15,261 nt of DNA. Origin: Brumimicrobium sp965659845 (GTDB lineage: Bacteria; Bacteroidota; Bacteroidia; Flavobacteriales_D; Crocinitomicaceae). Positions 5,814-13,928 of the stretch are shown here, in pieces (positions within the stretch are counted from its first letter, which is position 1; every line of letters starts with the position of its first letter). Position numbers and translations under genes: made by a program. The notes beneath the pieces are model-generated. The model saw only the letters and a list, made by a program, of their open reading frames with translations. It ran no database searches and was not told the origin of the DNA. The stretch is taken from positions 1 to 15,261 of the forward strand of contig CBFHXS010000063.1 in the NCBI GenBank assembly GCA_965659845.1, read 5' to 3'.

Positions 5814-6875
5814 ATGATCAATAAAGAAAAACCAGTTTTAGTTACTGGAGCTACCGGATACGTTGCGGGATGGGTCGTTAAGGATTTATTAGAAGCAGGA
5901 ATAACAGTTCACGCTGCTGTGAGAGATCCAAAAAATGAAAAGAAACTTGCTCATTTGAATGAAATGGCATTGAAGTATACTGGTCAGATCAAGTATTTTA
6001 AGTCCGATCTCTTAGAGACGGGGAGTTACAAAAATGCAATGGAAGGCTGTGAATTAGTATACCATACCGCTTCGCCATTTATAACAGATATTAAAGATCC
6101 TCAAAAAGAACTCGTTGATCCTGCTTTAAAGGGGACTGAGAATGTTTTGACTTCAGTGAATGAAGTGGAATCAGTAAAACGAGTAGTTCTGACAAGCAGT
6201 TGTGCTGCTATTTACACGGATGCAATTGATTGTCAAAAAGCACCAAATAATACATTGACAGAAGACGTTTGGAATACAACGGCCTCTTTGGATCATCAGC
6301 CTTACTCATATTCGAAATATTTGGCGGAAAAACGTGCTTGGGAGATCAATACAGAGCAGTCGAGATGGGATCTTGTTGTTTTGAATCCAAGTATGGTGAT
6401 TGGGCCTGCTACGAATCCGAACACGATAACATCGGAAAGTTTTAAATTGCTGAAACAGATGGGGGATGGATCTATGAAATCAGGAGTGCCGAATATGGGG
6501 ATCGGTGTTGTCGATGTGCGTGAATTATCTAAAGCACATTTTAACGCTGGGTTTAATGAAGAAGCAAATGGCCGAAACATTCTTTCGGGACATAACTCTA
6601 ATTTTTTAGAAATGGCTCAATTGCTTCATGATATGTACGGTAAGGAGTATAAAGTTCCGAATAAAGCATTACCTAAATGGTTGTTGTCATTGATAGGACC
6701 TATGGTTAATAAAGCAATCACACGAAAGTTTGTGAAAAATAATGTTAACATCGAATGGAAGGCGGACAATTCGAAAAGTAAGAACGAACTCGGTGTTGAA
6801 TATCGCCCATTAAAGGAATCTTTAAGGGATTCGTTTGAAGTGTTGATCAAAAATGATTTGGTTGCTAAACGTTAG
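5814..6875 (+). CDS. NAD(P)-dependent epimerase/reductase (extended SDR)
   Basis: An extended short-chain dehydrogenase of 353 residues, similar to the dihydroflavonol-4-reductase/aldehyde reductase group. The N-terminal Rossmann motif VTGATGYVAGWV (10-21) binds the cofactor. The basic residue R37 in AAVRDPK suggests NADP preference (inference). The catalytic set is visible: Ser in LTSSCAA (128/129) and Y164-x3-K168 in PYSYSKYLAEK. NPSMVIGP (192-199) is the usual substrate-side motif. It likely reduces small aldehydes or ketones in the cytoplasm; the substrate cannot be read from sequence. It is the first gene of a likely operon with the AraC-type regulator 37 bases downstream. Confidence 0.88.
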   Translation: MINKEKPVLVTGATGYVAGWVVKDLLEAGITVHAAVRDPKNEKKLAHLNEMALKYTGQIKYFKSDLLETGSYKNAMEGCELVYHTASPFITDIKDPQKELVDPALKGTENVLTSVNEVESVKRVVLTSSCAAIYTDAIDCQKAPNNTLTEDVWNTTASLDHQPYSYSKYLAEKRAWEINTEQSRWDLVVLNPSMVIGPATNPNTITSESFKLLKQMGDGSMKSGVPNMGIGVVDVRELSKAHFNAGFNEEANGRNILSGHNSNFLEMAQLLHDMYGKEYKVPNKALPKWLLSLIGPMVNKAITRKFVKNNVNIEWKADNSKSKNELGVEYRPLKESLRDSFEVLIKNDLVAKR

Positions 6876-6912
6876 TCTTTTGAATGAAATATCTTAATTT
6901 TAATAGGCAATT

Positions 6913-7812
6913 ATGATCGAACTGAATACAATATCAGAAATACATGAAGGACTGGGGCTATCAAAACCAAAGCACCCACTGATTTCTGTTACGCCTCAAA
7001 ACGAGCTAGATTTCAGCGCATTTCCTGAAGGGACAAAAGTTCGTTCCGAGCTCTACCAAATTTGGGTGAAAGAAGGAGTTGATTGTAAATTTGGCTATGG
7101 TAGGAATACGTATGATTTTCAGGATGGGACTCTGGCTTTCTCTAAACCTGGTCAGGTAATGACATCTAACGAAACTGTGGGCAAGAATGATGCTTCAGGA
7201 TACTTGATCTTGTTTCATCCTGACCTATTAAGGAGGTCAAATCTTGATAAAACGATAGGCGATTATACGTTCTTTGATTACGAAGTCAGTGAGGCATTGC
7301 ATGTTTCTGAAGAAGAGCAAAAAACACTAGGGTTGCTAATTGATCAGATAAGTAACGAAGCAGAAAAAAGTATCGATAAACACAGTCAGAACTTGATCGT
7401 TTCTACGTTGGAGTTGTTTTTAGGATACTGTCGACGTTATTATGACCGTCAGTTCATTGTGCGTTCAAACTTGAATCAGGATATGATTTCTTCATTTGAA
7501 AAAACGCTTTTATCTTACTACAAAGAAGGTAAACCACTTGAGATTGGTCTACCTACGGTTACTTTTTGTGCTGAACAGTTGAATATGTCTTCAAACTACT
7601 TGAGCGATTTGCTTAAAAAAGAAACAGGAAAATCTGCACAGTATCATATTCAAGACTTCGTGATCAACAAAGCGAAGAATAAATTGCTAGGATCCAACGA
7701 TCCCCTAAAGTCAATTGCGTTTGATCTTGGGTTCGAGTATTCTCAGCACTTTTCAAATATGTTTAAAAAACGAACGGGAATGACTCCGAGCGAATTTAGA
7801 ACGATGAATTAA
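6913..7812 (+). CDS. AraC-family transcriptional regulator
   Basis: A 299-residue regulator with an N-terminal sensing region (about 1-170, cupin-like by position, with a PGQ turn near residue 80) and a C-terminal AraC/XylS double helix-turn-helix (about 200-299). The second helix-turn-helix is clear: the segment SIAFDLGFEYSQHFSNMFKK matches the family pattern IAxxxGFxxxSxFsrxFKK, followed by GMTPSEFR at the very end. The first lies around EQLNMSSNYLSDLLKKETG. It sits 37 bases after the reductase gene and 5 bases before the NTF2-like gene, so it probably controls this operon. The ligand is unknown. Confidence 0.9.
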   Translation: MIELNTISEIHEGLGLSKPKHPLISVTPQNELDFSAFPEGTKVRSELYQIWVKEGVDCKFGYGRNTYDFQDGTLAFSKPGQVMTSNETVGKNDASGYLILFHPDLLRRSNLDKTIGDYTFFDYEVSEALHVSEEEQKTLGLLIDQISNEAEKSIDKHSQNLIVSTLELFLGYCRRYYDRQFIVRSNLNQDMISSFEKTLLSYYKEGKPLEIGLPTVTFCAEQLNMSSNYLSDLLKKETGKSAQYHIQDFVINKAKNKLLGSNDPLKSIAFDLGFEYSQHFSNMFKKRTGMTPSEFRTMN

Positions 7813-7817
7813 TTTCC

Positions 7818-8255
7818 ATGAAAAATTATTTTGTTTTATGTTTAATGCTTCCCGTTTTTGGTTTAACTCAAACAGCTCAGGAAATGAATAGTCCAGAAGA
7901 TTGTATTACATCATTTTTTAAAGCATTTCATGCCCAGGATACAAATGCCATGAAAATGTTTATACACGATGATTTGATAATGACAACGATCAATTCTAAC
8001 GATCAAGACACCTTACTCGTCGTACAAGATGTTCATGAGTTTTACTCGTCTATCGCTTCGATTCGAGAATCGGTTGCGTTTCACGAGGAGTTGACAGAAG
8101 TCGAAGTAAAATCGGATGGGTTAATTGCTCACGTCTGGACGCCTTATAAATTCCTTTTAAATAACGAAGTCTCCCACAAAGGAGTAAATGCATTTACGTT
8201 ACTAAAGGATGGTGAATCCTGGAAAATCATATATTTGGTTGATACCCGACGATAA
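7818..8255 (+). CDS. Secreted NTF2/SnoaL-like protein (DUF4440-type)
   Basis: A 145-residue protein with a short hydrophobic N-terminus (about 4-18, YFVLCLMLPVFGLTQ) that looks like a signal peptide, followed by a single NTF2-like domain. Typical features are the opening helix with SFFKAFHAQDTNAM, then a loading segment, and the closing strands HVWTPYKFLL, GVNAFTLLKDGESWKII and YLVDTRR. Family members range from small-molecule binding proteins to isomerases; no catalytic residue can be assigned here. It begins 5 bases after the AraC gene stop, so it is almost certainly co-transcribed with it. A bidirectional terminator follows. Confidence 0.78.
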   Translation: MKNYFVLCLMLPVFGLTQTAQEMNSPEDCITSFFKAFHAQDTNAMKMFIHDDLIMTTINSNDQDTLLVVQDVHEFYSSIASIRESVAFHEELTEVEVKSDGLIAHVWTPYKFLLNNEVSHKGVNAFTLLKDGESWKIIYLVDTRR

Positions 8256-8277
8256 AACTAAATTACTTTTGTTATAA

Positions 8278-8307
8278 AAAAAGGCGATTGAAATCAACCG
8301 CCTTTTT
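8278..8307. terminator. Bidirectional terminator between convergent genes
   Basis: A hairpin with arms AAAAAGGCG and CGCCTTTTT style pairing carries one A-C mismatch in the stem and an inner ATTGA/TCAA part. A and T runs on the two sides allow it to act for both the NTF2-like gene (plus) and the thioredoxin-fold gene (minus). Confidence 0.8.
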
Positions 8308-8327
8308 ACTTGTTTATATTTACTTTA

Positions 8328-9875
8328 CTAATGACTATCGTCTTCTTCTTCTTCTTCGCCTTCCTCTTCAAGTTCGAATAGCTTTTCGTCATCGTCATGT
8401 CCTTGTAATCGATCCATTAGACGCTCCATTTGTGCGATGCTCAATGATTTAGCAATAATCTTTTTGTCTTTGTCAAGAATCCAAACGCGCGGAGTGGAAT
8501 AGATGTCATACGTATCTTGGTAATTAATAGACTCTAATGTCGTTTTTGAAGGAATCAAGCTACGTGCATCTTCCTTAGCCTGGTCATAAATCTTTTGAGT
8601 CAATCCAACGTTGATGAATTCCAAATTATGTTTCTTAATGAAAGCCTTCCAATCCTCAAAATCATTACCAGTTGCTTTACCTACTGCAAAGATTTCTATA
8701 TCTCTATCTCTAAACTTCTTTTCGTAGAGTGTTTGAAGTTTAGGAGTTACTTTCTTACAGTGACCACAATTCGGATCCCAGAAATAGAGAACTACATATT
8801 CGCTTTCGAGTTCGTACATGTTATACCATTTCTGATTTGTTGAGTCAGGGAGTATTAAGTTAGGTGGCACTACACCTTGGACTAAACGAAGTCTCTTTTC
8901 GGTATCCTTACAAAGCTCCTCCATTTTTTCTTGATCCATCCAAAAACCTTTAGGGTTTCCATCCTTATCAGGGCTGCAATAGTAACGAGCGACCATGTAA
9001 TTCACCACTTTGTCCATCCCCATGATCTTTGACTTCTCAAAGTTTGATGTGATGTTAGCTACTACAAATCTATAAATTTCTGTACCCTCTGGAAGTTGCT
9101 CAACAACGGGTGTAATGTATTTTATCAACGTGTCTGGGTGCTGAATCAACATATTACGTGAGTAAAAGTATTCTAACTTCTTTTGAAATACTGGAACATT
9201 TACAATACGAGAATCAGTAAGGTCGATATTGTCGAAATAATGGTCTCTGAAATATTTGTACTTGAAAGTACTATCTATTATAGAGCCATCCTCGTTTTTA
9301 GGTGCTTCAGGCACTTCAATGTCCGTAGACATTTTAACAATCTTAGCAACAAAAGCATCAGGATTATCTTCTGCAATTGATTTTTGGAACGCTACAACGG
9401 CATCATTCATTTGTGCTAATTCTTCATCAATTTCCTTTTTACGGGCTTCTTGATCTTTACCTAGCTTTGATTTTTCTTCATTTAACGCTCTTGCCTTTCC
9501 AGTATTTTCCTGCATGAAGTCGATGTATTTGAAGAAAAGCTTGTTTTCGTCTGAATCTTTGACAACCATATGCTCGCGATAATTCGGAGACTTTGTTTCT
9601 AGGTGTATTGGCTTGCCTGTATAAACAAACTCAAAAAATCGTTGACCCGGCATAAGCAGTCCCATAACTCCAGGTTTTTGTATACTCCCATCAAAAGTTA
9701 CAACACCATCCTTTAAAGCAGAGGTGTCAGCGTAATACATTTTGCTCCCAACATACTTGACTAAGTGAACAGTAGTATCTTTAATTCCTTTAACTTTTAA
9801 TTTGATCTCTTGACTCTTTGCAACATTTGAAAGAATCAAAAATGATAGAGTAAGTGTGAAAATTATACGTGTCAT
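8328..9875 (-). CDS. Exported TlpA-like thiol-disulfide oxidoreductase
   Basis: A 515-residue protein with a signal peptide (about 1-21, hydrophobic IIFTLTLSFLILSNVA). The N-terminal DUF4369-like region (about 22-120) and middle helical DUF5106-like region (about 150-330) precede a thioredoxin-fold domain (about 335-490). The redox motif is C370-G-H-C373 in FWDPNCGHCKK, with a cis-proline P462 in YSTPRVWILD. Such proteins work in the periplasm or at the outer surface of Bacteroidota, reducing or exchanging disulfides. The C-terminal tail after about 492 is strongly acidic (runs of Glu and Asp), encoded by repeated GAA/GAG codons. It is preceded by a possible minus-strand promoter at 9893-9900. 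It is the last minus-strand gene of this block and ends at a shared terminator. Confidence 0.88.
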   Translation of the reverse strand: MTRIIFTLTLSFLILSNVAKSQEIKLKVKGIKDTTVHLVKYVGSKMYYADTSALKDGVVTFDGSIQKPGVMGLLMPGQRFFEFVYTGKPIHLETKSPNYREHMVVKDSDENKLFFKYIDFMQENTGKARALNEEKSKLGKDQEARKKEIDEELAQMNDAVVAFQKSIAEDNPDAFVAKIVKMSTDIEVPEAPKNEDGSIIDSTFKYKYFRDHYFDNIDLTDSRIVNVPVFQKKLEYFYSRNMLIQHPDTLIKYITPVVEQLPEGTEIYRFVVANITSNFEKSKIMGMDKVVNYMVARYYCSPDKDGNPKGFWMDQEKMEELCKDTEKRLRLVQGVVPPNLILPDSTNQKWYNMYELESEYVVLYFWDPNCGHCKKVTPKLQTLYEKKFRDRDIEIFAVGKATGNDFEDWKAFIKKHNLEFINVGLTQKIYDQAKEDARSLIPSKTTLESINYQDTYDIYSTPRVWILDKDKKIIAKSLSIAQMERLMDRLQGHDDDEKLFELEEEGEEEEEDDSH

Positions 9876-9892
9876 AATATGCTTGTTTTGTG

Positions 9893-9900
9893 CGAATATA
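9893..9900 (-). promoter_or_regulatory. Possible -7 element for the thiol oxidoreductase gene
   Basis: On the minus strand the sequence reads TATATTCG, 7 of 8 positions of the Bacteroidota -7 consensus TAnnTTTG, starting 25 bases before the ATG. No clear -33 TTG was found, so this is weak. Confidence 0.3.
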
Positions 9901-9980
9901 AGTGCTATTTAATAAAACAGACGTTTGTCGAATGAAATGGTTATTTCTTTTAACAGATTTTTAACGAAATAAGTTTAATA

Positions 9981-11156
9981 CTATAAAGTTTTGAGCACGC
10001 CTTTCTTCGCATTTAAATAATTAACTATTGTGTAGATAATAAATGCTAGCAATACAGCAAGTAAACTTAGTGCTGTCATAGACGTATCAATTTGAATACC
10101 TCCTTCAATTAGCATTTTATCAATGAAAATTTTTGCTAGAATAAAAGCAAGAATACTGATCCCTGTGATAATAGCGAATACAATGATAAAGTATCTCAGA
10201 ATTTTCATTATGATGACTTTTGGTGCATGTCCTATTCTTAGTAAAGTTCTAATCTCATATTCGTTTTTGGAAATCAATAATTGAGCATATTGAATCAACA
10301 CTAGCCCTGCTAAGAAAACAGTTATTACGCTGATTGCTATCAAAACGGAAAACAATGTCCCAGCTACACTTTTCAATTTACCAACAATTTTAGAGGCTTC
10401 TTTTGTTTCCAAAGACCTATTGTTCATAAACTCCTCCAGTTTACCAAATTCATTTTCCTTCACTGTAAGCATTAGCTGAGTGACTTTAGAAGGTTCCTTT
10501 GTTTTAAAGTTTATGTTACCATATTCCATGAAGGAGTGGGGTACAAGTATAGATGAAACCTCACTTGTGAATCCAACAATTCTCACGTTCTGAAATTCCT
10601 TACCTTCTTCATTGTAGAGTCGAAATCTAAAGTCTACGGATTTAGCAACCTCATCGGATACCTGAGGTATGCCTTTAGCACTTGCAAATGTGTTGAGCAT
10701 CGTAAGGAAATCCCGAGGGAGAACAATAGGGACAAACTCATCACCTTCTTTCCAGTTCCATTTTTCGGCATCTATTTTAATGAATTTGTTGTTAATCGAT
10801 TGCACAAATACATCTGTACCGAATTTAGGTATCATGTCACTGTTCGTTTCAAAATAGACGCCAAAACTATTATTAATAATTGGGTCAGCAGCCACATTGA
10901 AACTTTGCTTTTTGATGTTTTCAATTTCACTTTCTGAAAAATCTGTCTTCGCCATATTCATTGAATTGAACGAAGTGACTTTCTTTTGGACAATCATTGT
11001 ATTGTCCCCAAGGATATCCTCTCCTTCACCGAATTCATTAACACGAATAAGATAATGAATAGAAGTAATTAGGAATGTGAATCCTAGAAATGAACCAATC
11101 ATAGCAACGATCAGTTGTGTTTTATTTTGGTATGAAAAAAGAATCTTCTTGAGCAT
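9981..11156 (-). CDS. FtsX-like ABC transporter permease
   Basis: A 391-residue membrane protein with the MacB/LolC/FtsX layout: one N-terminal membrane segment (about 15-38), a large extracytoplasmic domain (about 40-268), then three membrane segments (about 270-292, 318-342, 360-380). The cytoplasmic loop SKNEYEIRTLLRIGHAPKVI (about 296-315) is the usual site of contact with the ATPase. FtsX-type transporters act on envelope substrates (lipoproteins, peptides, signals) from the periplasmic side rather than as classical importers. The substrate here is unknown. It starts 2 bases after the ATPase gene stop, so the two form one transporter. It carries no C39 peptidase and is therefore not a typical double-glycine peptide exporter. 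Confidence 0.82.
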   Translation of the reverse strand: MLKKILFSYQNKTQLIVAMIGSFLGFTFLITSIHYLIRVNEFGEGEDILGDNTMIVQKKVTSFNSMNMAKTDFSESEIENIKKQSFNVAADPIINNSFGVYFETNSDMIPKFGTDVFVQSINNKFIKIDAEKWNWKEGDEFVPIVLPRDFLTMLNTFASAKGIPQVSDEVAKSVDFRFRLYNEEGKEFQNVRIVGFTSEVSSILVPHSFMEYGNINFKTKEPSKVTQLMLTVKENEFGKLEEFMNNRSLETKEASKIVGKLKSVAGTLFSVLIAISVITVFLAGLVLIQYAQLLISKNEYEIRTLLRIGHAPKVIIMKILRYFIIVFAIITGISILAFILAKIFIDKMLIEGGIQIDTSMTALSLLAVLLAFIIYTIVNYLNAKKGVLKTL

Positions 11157-11158
11157 AA

Positions 11159-11800
11159 TTACAGGTTTAGTTCGCGATCAAAGTCAAACCCATGAAGATC
11201 GCCAAGTGTAGTAAGTATAAATCCTGCTCCTATCCTGTCACATCTTTTGTTGATCATTTTAAGACAACGTTGTGTGTTATCTTCATCTAAATGGCTAAAT
11301 GGCTCATCCATAATAATCCAATCAAATGGTTGTGCAAGTGCACGTATTATTGCTACACGTTGCTGCTGTCCCATAGACAATAGTTTACAAGGAACATCCC
11401 ATTTGTCTTCTATTTCAAGATCAGCTAACATAGCTTTCATTTCGGCATCACTAAAAGTTTTAGTGAGATCGTTTTTAACAGCAAGATTCTCCTGAACAGT
11501 TAATTCAGGAAATAATTGAAGGTCTTGATAAACAAAACTAATCTTGTCTTTTCGATAGTTCGCCCATTCCTCTGGGGTAATCTTAGATACTTGTTGATCA
11601 TTGAATTTGAGATCGCCATCATAGTCTTTTCTAATGCCTGCAAGCGTATGCGTGAAAGTTGTCTTTCCTTTTCCACTGGAAGCATTGAGTACAACTTTTT
11701 CACCTTTATCCAATTGAAATGAGGCCCCCCAAATACTATTTTTTCCATGTTGAATAGAAGCAAGTGGCTCTGGCATTACGTTATCAAAACTGATTTTCAT
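11159..11800 (-). CDS. ABC transporter ATP-binding protein (atypical motifs)
   Basis: A 213-residue ATPase partner of the permease encoded next to it. Motifs visible: Walker A ASSGKGKT (40-47; the usual first Gly is Ala), Q-loop Q92 in SFVYQDLQLFP, signature LSMGQQQR (141-148; Met replaces the usual second Gly), Walker B WIIMDEPFSHLDE with D165-E166, and D-loop HLDED. The H-loop position reads ILTTLGD, so the usual histidine is missing. It resembles LolD/MacB-type ATPases but is short at its C-terminus. It may hydrolyse ATP slowly or act mainly as a conformational switch (inference). It lies 47 bases after the flavoprotein gene, probably in the same transcript. Confidence 0.85.
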   Translation of the reverse strand: MKISFDNVMPEPLASIQHGKNSIWGASFQLDKGEKVVLNASSGKGKTTFTHTLAGIRKDYDGDLKFNDQQVSKITPEEWANYRKDKISFVYQDLQLFPELTVQENLAVKNDLTKTFSDAEMKAMLADLEIEDKWDVPCKLLSMGQQQRVAIIRALAQPFDWIIMDEPFSHLDEDNTQRCLKMINKRCDRIGAGFILTTLGDLHGFDFDRELNL

Positions 11801-11847
11801 GTGTTGACTTTAGCTCAGTGAGTTCAATAATTGTTCCAACTGAAAAA

Positions 11848-13338
11848 TCATAATCTTTCAAGTGGAGTTTTAACGCCATCAACTAGGCTGTAACAAGCTA
11901 GTTTATCGCGAAATACAGAAGATTTAAAAACAGCTTTATTCAAAAGCATTCGAACACATTCTTGAATACCTTCAACGATTGATGGATGTGGATGCACCAG
12001 TTCAGAAAGTACTTCAATGGACATATTTAGTTTTACAAGAAGGCCTACAGCTTGAATTGCTGATGATGCATGTTCTCCAGCAGCCCTCATTCCCAAAATT
12101 TTCATTTCGTCGTCATTCGTAACTATAATCTTAAAAAAGCCTTGTGTTTTTCGCATTGCTATGGCTCTAGCGATTACTGAATAATCTATCTTTACGACTT
12201 TTACCGGGATATTCTTTTCTACACACTGCTGCTCATTAAGTCCTACTGCAGCAACTTCTGGTTGTAAAAACATTATCGTACAAATGTTGTCATATACGAT
12301 CTTGTTTTTGTTCCCTCCGAAGATTTTTTCTACTGCATGGCGAGCTTCAATCTCTCCCATATTAACGAGGTTGATATGACCTGAAACATCACCTACTGCA
12401 TAGATATGAGGTATGTTTGTTTGTGTATCGTCATCACCAATGTGTACTCCTCTCTTAGACATTTTAACACCAGCTTTTTCAATATCTAAGCCATGAATAT
12501 TCGGCGTTCTACCAACAGATAAAAGAGCGGCGTCAACTTTTATTATTTCTTTTTTGCCGTCAGGGTATGATAGTTCGTACTCAACACCATCTCCCTTTTT
12601 TTCCAATCGTTCGAGGTTAGCTTCACTATGAATGACAATACCATTGTCTTCAAAGTTTCTCGATACAAGTTTTGAGATATCACTATCTTCAAAAGGTAAG
12701 ATCCTATCTTGACGGTCTATAATATGAACCTTTGTTCTCCCAAAATTTGAGAATATAGTTGCATACTCACATCCAATAACTCCGGCTCCAACAATAACCA
12801 TTCGTTTCGGTAGTTCCTCTATATTCTCTATTCCATCACTCGTGAAGATCTTTTTCTCATCTACATCTATTTTTGGTAGTTTCCGAGGAGAACTCCCAGT
12901 TGCAATGATGATGTTCTCTCCAAATATAATTTTTGTTTTGCCATCACTTTCGATCTCTATTTCATGATCAGAAATAAATTTAGCAGTTCCTCTTTCCTGC
13001 GCAAAATGACAGTTGTCAGTTTCATGCTGCAAAAGTTTCACATGACATGAGTATTGAAACTTGCGTTCGAAGATTGCTTCGTCTAAATTTGTTTTTATTT
13101 CAGACCAGGTAGGTTGATATGGGGCATGACCAAATGCGGAGAGACTCTCATTTGTGCTTCTCACTTTTTGTGAATGTTCCCAAAGTGTTTTGGAAGAGAG
13201 GGCTCCATTGTAAAGACCAGCGCCACCAATTCGTCTTTTTTCAATAAGACAAACTGATTTTCCAAAATCTATTGCTCTCATTGCTGCCGCGTACCCTGCC
13301 GGTCCACCTCCAATGACTACAAGGTCATATTTATCCAT
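11848..13338 (-). CDS. Dihydrolipoyl-dehydrogenase-like flavoprotein lacking redox cysteines
   Basis: A 496-residue member of the pyridine nucleotide-disulfide oxidoreductase family. FAD binding: GGGPAG (10-15). NAD(P) binding: VIVGAGVIGCEYA (181-193). Second FAD motif: IYAVGDVSG (312-320). Dimerisation domain about 350-470, with the active-site H451 and E456 in HPHPSIVE. Where lipoamide dehydrogenase and mercuric/glutathione reductases have CxxxxC in GGxCLNVGCIPSK, this protein reads GGAGLYNGALSSK (38-50): both cysteines are replaced, by G41 and A46. It therefore cannot reduce a disulfide through the usual mechanism. E. coli SthA (soluble transhydrogenase) keeps one cysteine in this motif, so a transhydrogenase or diaphorase-like activity is one option (inference). 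It is first in a minus-strand run with an ABC transporter. Confidence 0.88.
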   Translation of the reverse strand: MDKYDLVVIGGGPAGYAAAMRAIDFGKSVCLIEKRRIGGAGLYNGALSSKTLWEHSQKVRSTNESLSAFGHAPYQPTWSEIKTNLDEAIFERKFQYSCHVKLLQHETDNCHFAQERGTAKFISDHEIEIESDGKTKIIFGENIIIATGSSPRKLPKIDVDEKKIFTSDGIENIEELPKRMVIVGAGVIGCEYATIFSNFGRTKVHIIDRQDRILPFEDSDISKLVSRNFEDNGIVIHSEANLERLEKKGDGVEYELSYPDGKKEIIKVDAALLSVGRTPNIHGLDIEKAGVKMSKRGVHIGDDDTQTNIPHIYAVGDVSGHINLVNMGEIEARHAVEKIFGGNKNKIVYDNICTIMFLQPEVAAVGLNEQQCVEKNIPVKVVKIDYSVIARAIAMRKTQGFFKIIVTNDDEMKILGMRAAGEHASSAIQAVGLLVKLNMSIEVLSELVHPHPSIVEGIQECVRMLLNKAVFKSSVFRDKLACYSLVDGVKTPLERL

Positions 13339-13372
13339 AGTGATTTAAATCTTTGTCAGTTTTTAGAATGAG

Positions 13373-13403
13373 GAAATGTACTAATTATGAATCGCAAGTT
13401 CAA
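13373..13403 (-). promoter_or_regulatory. Possible promoter of the flavoprotein gene
   Basis: On the minus strand a TTG (13401-13403) is followed after 20 bases by TACATTTC (13373-13380), matching the Bacteroidota -33/-7 arrangement (TTG ... TAnnTTTG) with one deviation in the -7 box. The spacing is right for the group. The ATG lies 34 bases further down. Confidence 0.4.
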
Positions 13404-13442
13404 TGCATTCTACTAAAAAATAGCTACCGTTCTTATTCTTCG

Positions 13443-13450
13443 TAAATTTG
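13443..13450 (+). promoter_or_regulatory. -7 element immediately before the YkgJ-family gene
   Basis: TAAATTTG is an exact match to the Bacteroidota -7 consensus TAnnTTTG and ends only 4 bases before the GTG start at 13455. Transcription would then start at or within a few bases of the start codon. No convincing -33 TTG is present at the expected place. Confidence 0.4.
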
Positions 13451-13454
13451 TATC

Positions 13455-13928
13455 GTGAATTATCAGTCTGATCTAGATAGGGGAATTGCTCAGCGTAAGC
13501 AAAATAAGAAAGCAATCCAGCGCATGAAAAGAACTTCAAGCAAAGAGCTTGATAAGCAGTTTAGGGAGGCGCATGGGGATGTTTTTGATGAAATAGATTG
13601 TTTAGAATGCGCCAATTGCTGTAAAACAACAAGTCCAATTTTTAGAGATGTTGATATCGAAAGGTTGAGTAAGCGATTAAGAGTTACTCACACGGAGTTC
13701 GCAGAACAGTATTTGAATTTGGATAATGAGGGGGATTATGTCTTGAAATCGTCACCTTGCGTTTTCTTGCAAGAAGATAACAAGTGCAGCGTATACGAGG
13801 ATCGTCCTAAAGCCTGCCGTGAATATCCCCATACAGATAGAAAGAAAATGCATCAGATTCTCAGCTTAACCATGAAAAACACGATGGTTTGCCCTGCAGT
13901 TGTAAGGATTATGGAGAAAATTCGTTGA
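13455..13928 (+). CDS. YkgJ-family cysteine-cluster protein
   Basis: A 157-residue protein of the YkgJ / zinc-or-iron chelating cysteine-cluster family. The conserved cysteines are CLECANCC (49-56), the downstream pair in SSPCVFLQEDNKCSVY and the KACREYPH motif; the C-terminus carries a further CPAV. The family binds a metal, and its role is not well defined. The start chosen is GTG at 13455. A stop (TAA at 13443) lies just upstream in frame, and the next ATG (13524) would remove a lysine-rich N-terminus usual for the family. Its stop codon abuts that of the convergent membrane gene at 13929. Confidence 0.85.
   Translation: MNYQSDLDRGIAQRKQNKKAIQRMKRTSSKELDKQFREAHGDVFDEIDCLECANCCKTTSPIFRDVDIERLSKRLRVTHTEFAEQYLNLDNEGDYVLKSSPCVFLQEDNKCSVYEDRPKACREYPHTDRKKMHQILSLTMKNTMVCPAVVRIMEKIR

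Noticed and set aside
9183..9453. Plus-strand ORFs inside the thiol oxidoreductase gene
   Set aside because: They are shadows of a well-supported minus-strand gene, with no family features of their own.
9981..11800. The ABC transporter as exporter of the double-glycine peptides
   Set aside because: It is an FtsX/LolC-type permease with separate ATPase, no C39 peptidase domain, and lies over 5 kb away on the other strand.
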